From: Mollicutes bacterium
Lineage (GTDB): Bacteria > Bacillota_I > Bacilli_A > RF39 > UBA660
Assembly: GCA_004552445.1 (NCBI GenBank)
Contig: SFOJ01000024.1
Span: 1-10,634, forward strand
Direction of reading: 5' to 3'
DNA: 10,634 nt
The first letter of the stretch is position 1. Every line of letters begins with the position of its first letter. The translations under genes and the position numbers were made by a program. Below the pieces are notes generated by a model, which saw only the letters and a program-made list of their open reading frames with translations, did not search any database and was not told where the DNA came from. Below are positions 8,062 to 10,634 of the stretch, piece after piece.

Positions 8062-9150
8062 CTATTTCCTCAAAATTTGAACATAGTAGGAATACAAGTC
8101 TTTATAATGCATTTTAATATTATAATTATTGTCTTCATTAAATTCTTTTCTTTGGTTTTCATGAAGAGAATTAGCTATGTTTTTTACCCAAACCCTAGTT
8201 CCATCCTTTATAGATAGAAATCTTACCTTTCCAGTATAATCAACAGTTTTATCTATTGAATCGGTTAGCAGATTAACTAATCCATTTGCTTGTGCTTCTA
8301 TTGATACTACTGGCAAGCCTTCATATAATGAAGGTAATAAAAAAATATCAAATGCAGAATAATACTTTTCGGTACTTAATGTGCTCTTTACACGAATAAT
8401 CTTATTTGAGCATCCTTTTTGTTTAATATAATTATCCAAATCCGAAGATAATGGTCCATCCCCTATAAGCATAAGAACAGAGTTATTATTCACTTTTAAA
8501 TAATCTGAAAAAATATCAATTAAAAATTTCTGATTTTTTTGTTCTACATTTCGTCCTATGCTACCTAATACAACAGTATTATTTGATAAATCATATATTT
8601 GTCTTATTTCTTTTCTATATTTTGGATTATATCTGTACTTAGACTGATCGATGGCATTATAAAGTATTGTAAATATTTTTCTACCATACATATAATTACC
8701 TGCTGATTGACCACACGCCATAAGATTAGTAGATGATATTATATTTAATTTTTTAAATATTGGTACCAATTTTGGATTAATATTATCATGTGCAATATGA
8801 GAATGTGATATTCTACCTCTGACTCCCAATATTTTTGCAATTAATAATGGAAAGAAATTAACTAAATTCATATGTGCATGTACAATATCCGGCTTTTCCT
8901 TTTTTATTAATTTGTACGTTGCAACAATATTTTTTAGCGGATGCTCCTTCTTAAATGGGATTTCATACATCCTATTTCCCAATTCTTGGGATAATTTAAG
9001 TTTCTTAGGATCAGCTTTGTGTTGATAAACTATGACTTCGTCAATATCATAATTCTTATTTACTAGTCCCGTATAATTTAGTAAAACTTGTTCTACTCCA
9101 CCATTTCTAAATCCAGAGACAAAATGCATCACTTTAATTTTGGATTTCAT
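8062..9150 (-). CDS. EpsF-like family 4 glycosyltransferase (GT-B fold)
   Basis: This 362-residue protein carries FVSGFRNGGVEQVLLNY (residues 10-26) at the start of the acceptor domain. HAHMN (91-95), HSHIAH (116-121), NAIDQSKYRYN (165-175), GRNVEQKNQ (199-207), GDGPL (230-234) and EX7E at E277-E285 in YEGLPVVSIEAQANG follow. These place it in the EpsF-like group of family-4 retaining transferases, which add an internal sugar of the repeat unit at the cytoplasmic side of the membrane. The ATG directly follows the TAA stop of the preceding gene, with no bases between. The best ribosome site, AAGGTG, is 12 bases upstream, longer than optimal, which fits coupled translation. Donor and linkage cannot be deduced. 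Confidence 0.9.
   Translation of the reverse strand: MKSKIKVMHFVSGFRNGGVEQVLLNYTGLVNKNYDIDEVIVYQHKADPKKLKLSQELGNRMYEIPFKKEHPLKNIVATYKLIKKEKPDIVHAHMNLVNFFPLLIAKILGVRGRISHSHIAHDNINPKLVPIFKKLNIISSTNLMACGQSAGNYMYGRKIFTILYNAIDQSKYRYNPKYRKEIRQIYDLSNNTVVLGSIGRNVEQKNQKFLIDIFSDYLKVNNNSVLMLIGDGPLSSDLDNYIKQKGCSNKIIRVKSTLSTEKYYSAFDIFLLPSLYEGLPVVSIEAQANGLVNLLTDSIDKTVDYTGKVRFLSIKDGTRVWVKNIANSLHENQRKEFNEDNNYNIKMHYKDLYSYYVQILRK
8065..8071 (-). promoter_or_regulatory. Shine-Dalgarno site embedded in the end of the upstream gene
   Basis: GAGGAAA on the minus strand overlaps the codons for the last residues (Leu-Arg-Lys) of the upstream transferase and ends five bases before ATG 8059-8057. It decides that start and ties expression of the two EpsF-like genes together. 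Confidence 0.75.
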
Positions 9151-10269
9151 TTAAACATTTAACACCTTATACATTTTCACACTTTGATCAGCTAATCTTT
9201 TACCTCCATAAAGATTAGCTCGCATTTTTTCTTTATTTATTAAATTCCTTTGTAAAATTTGTTCATTATATATTTCTACACTAACTTGAGCTGCTTTTAA
9301 ACAATTATCTTTATCAATCAATATACCATTAACGCCATCTTCAATAATATTAGGAATAGCATCTACATTAGTAGCCACGATAGGAACACCACAAGCCATA
9401 TATTCTGGCAAAACCAAACCAAAGCCTTCCCAACGTGAAAGTAACATCCCTACATCCATAATCTTCATATAAGCCGTAGGATTATCTACCCAGCCAGTTA
9501 TCAAGAATGATGAACCAAGATCATATTGATTAATCAATCCTTCAATTTGACCTCGTAATTCGCCATCTCCAACCATTAAAAAGAATGCATTAGGAATCTT
9601 TTCTTTTATTAACTTTGCAGCTTTTACAAAAGTATCAGGAGCTTTTTGTTTAGATAATCTACCAACCATCCCTACAACAAACGCATCCTCAGGAATTCCT
9701 AATTGAACCCTACTCATAGAAGCAGCCTTCTCTATCTCTTCTAGATCAATTCCGTTATAAATCACTTGTAATTTGCTTGGCTTACAAATTTTTTCTCTAA
9801 GTGCTGATTCTCTTTCGGCATCAGAAATACAGACAATCTTGTCACAGAAATCAGCAGAGAGCTTTTCTACCCATTTATACATTTCCTGCTTTTTAGCTGA
9901 TTGCTGCATATTGAATGCCCAGCCATGAGGGTTATAGATGACCTTATTATTCAATCCCAGATCCGCAATACGTGCGAAGGCACCAGCTTTGCTTGAATGA
10001 GCATATACGATATCTGGCTTTAATTGCTTAATAATTCTTCTAAGTGTTCGTTCAACTTTAATATCCGATGAAGGTTGAATATCATGTGCCATTTTTAAAA
10101 CTATGACTCTATCAGCAAGTCTCTTGAATTTCTCATAATCATAATTTTGCGAACAAACTAAAATATTCTCTACTTGTTCTTTGTCACTATACTTAAACAA
10201 AGTTTGCAGATATCTTTCTACACCACCAGCAGCCTCTGCAACGTGAAGAACGCGGATTCTTTTATTCAT
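9151..10269 (-). CDS. CapM-like family 4 glycosyltransferase, probably adds the second sugar
   Basis: This 372-residue GT-B protein carries AAGGVERYL (residues 13-21), HSSKAGAFAR (91-100), YNPHGWAF (112-119), CISDAER (147-153), NGID (172-175), GRLSKQKAP (203-211), GDGELR (234-239) and the donor-site EX7E E281-E289 in WEGFGLVLPEYMACGVP. The HSSKAG plus NPHGW pairing is characteristic of the CapM-like branch of family 4. The gene lies directly after the priming transferase, the usual place for the enzyme that extends the lipid-linked first sugar (inference). ATG 10269-10267 has a strong AGGAGA site. The first four fifths of the gene are about 27 to 47 percent GC by hand-counted lines, while the last 180 or so bases are near 26 percent, like the genes downstream. 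The protein itself looks intact. Confidence 0.9.
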   Translation of the reverse strand: MNKRIRVLHVAEAAGGVERYLQTLFKYSDKEQVENILVCSQNYDYEKFKRLADRVIVLKMAHDIQPSSDIKVERTLRRIIKQLKPDIVYAHSSKAGAFARIADLGLNNKVIYNPHGWAFNMQQSAKKQEMYKWVEKLSADFCDKIVCISDAERESALREKICKPSKLQVIYNGIDLEEIEKAASMSRVQLGIPEDAFVVGMVGRLSKQKAPDTFVKAAKLIKEKIPNAFFLMVGDGELRGQIEGLINQYDLGSSFLITGWVDNPTAYMKIMDVGMLLSRWEGFGLVLPEYMACGVPIVATNVDAIPNIIEDGVNGILIDKDNCLKAAQVSVEIYNEQILQRNLINKEKMRANLYGGKRLADQSVKMYKVLNV

Positions 10270-10278
10270 TTATTCGCT

Positions 10279-10284
10279 TCTCCT
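10279..10284 (-). promoter_or_regulatory. Strong Shine-Dalgarno site after the priming transferase gene
   Basis: AGGAGA on the minus strand is nine bases from ATG 10269-10267 and lies in the 16-base gap between the two genes. It is the best match to the consensus in the window. Confidence 0.8.
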
Positions 10285-10285
10285 A

Positions 10286-10634
10286 TTAATACGCTCCATT
10301 AGGATGAATAACTACCCCAATAGTCTTAATAATCAATTTCAAATCTTCCCACAAACCAGAATGGTTGATATACACGATATCAAGCCAAACCATTTCATCA
10401 AAGCCAGCTTCATTACGCTTGGTAACTTGCCATAGCCCTGTACATCCCGGCATCACAAGCAATCTCTGCTTATCATAATCGGTATACTCTTCTACTTCTG
10501 ATGGTAGAGGCGGACGTGGTCCAACAAGAGACATGTCACCGATTAACACATTCCAGAGCTGTGGCAACTCATCAAGACTATATTTTCTAATAGTATGCCC
10601 AATCTTAGTAATTCTTGGATCATCCTTAATCTTG
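10286..10634 (-). CDS. Undecaprenyl-phosphate sugar phosphotransferase (priming enzyme), C-terminal part
   Basis: The frame is open to the window edge, so 115 C-terminal residues are visible. It enters in frame at KIKDDPRITKIG, then SLDELPQLWNVLIGDMSLVGPRPPLP, MPGCTGLWQV and a terminal HPNGAY. This is the bacterial sugar transferase domain (PF02397). The aspartate-glutamate pair in SLDELPQ is the expected catalytic dyad and GPRP is the conserved proline-arginine-proline element. The enzyme transfers a hexose-1-phosphate, commonly glucose or galactose, from a UDP-sugar to undecaprenyl phosphate and so starts each repeat unit. The membrane anchor and start lie to the right of the window. An apparent internal start at 10567 (TTG) is not the real one, because the homology continues upstream. 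GC is about 46 percent over 10381-10560, clearly above the rest of the operon. Confidence 0.95.
   Translation of the reverse strand, partial: KIKDDPRITKIGHTIRKYSLDELPQLWNVLIGDMSLVGPRPPLPSEVEEYTDYDKQRLLVMPGCTGLWQVTKRNEAGFDEMVWLDIVYINHSGLWEDLKLIIKTIGVVIHPNGAY

Larger units (their letters stand above)
110..10634 (-). other. Wzx/Wzy-dependent polysaccharide biosynthesis operon (partial, 5' end outside window)
   Basis: Ten minus-strand genes lie head to tail. The spacings in transcription order are 16, 0, 2, 15, -4, 12, 4, 24 and 33 bases, which indicates a single polycistronic unit. The set of a priming transferase, several glycosyltransferases, a polymerase and a flippase is diagnostic of lipid-linked repeat-unit assembly followed by flipping and polymerisation. 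The upstream regulatory, chain-length and tyrosine kinase genes normally found in such loci are not in the window. No internal promoter or terminator is evident in the short gaps. The membership is seen directly. The single-transcript claim is inferred from spacing. Confidence 0.9.

Overview
The window is most of one polysaccharide (capsule or exopolysaccharide) biosynthesis operon, read entirely from the minus strand, that is from high to low coordinates. The protein families, AT-rich DNA, tight gene packing and Gram-positive-type Shine-Dalgarno sites point to a low-GC Firmicute, most likely Lactobacillaceae or another member of the Lactobacillales. Genus and species cannot be fixed from the sequence alone.

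Layout in transcription order. The window opens inside the priming sugar-phosphate transferase (10633-10286, C-terminal part only). Three GT-B fold family-4 glycosyltransferases follow (10269-9151, 9150-8062, 8059-6938), the last two being EpsF-like relatives of each other. Next come a DUF6625-type putative glycosyltransferase (6922-5945), two GT-A fold family-2 glycosyltransferases (5948-4989, 4976-4002), a Wzy-type polymerase (3997-2837), a Wzx-type flippase (2812-1373) and a last family-4 glycosyltransferase (1339-110). No gap between these genes exceeds 33 bases and two genes overlap by 4 bases, so they almost certainly share one transcript. Its promoter and the usual regulatory, kinase and chain-length genes would lie beyond the right edge.

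How the genes work together (inference from family knowledge). The priming enzyme loads a sugar-1-phosphate onto undecaprenyl phosphate at the cytoplasmic face of the membrane. The six recognisable glycosyltransferases plus the DUF6625 protein extend it to a repeat unit of up to about eight sugars. Wzx flips the lipid-linked unit outward and Wzy polymerises it. No nucleotide-sugar synthesis, acetyltransferase or pyruvyltransferase gene is visible, so donors are presumably made elsewhere.

At the left edge a short plus-strand reading frame (2-88) runs in from outside and stops 21 bases from the end of the last glycosyltransferase. It is tentatively the tail of a transposase, which would mark the operon's distal boundary. 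Base composition falls from about 46 percent GC in the priming gene to 20-28 percent in many downstream segments, the usual sign of a conserved operon head joined to an acquired, strain-specific body. I see no RNA gene, CRISPR array, riboswitch or convincing terminator, and no gene-free stretch longer than 33 bases. The system is a recognisable Wzx/Wzy pathway, not a new type of system. What may be new is the particular set of transferases and the polymer they make.
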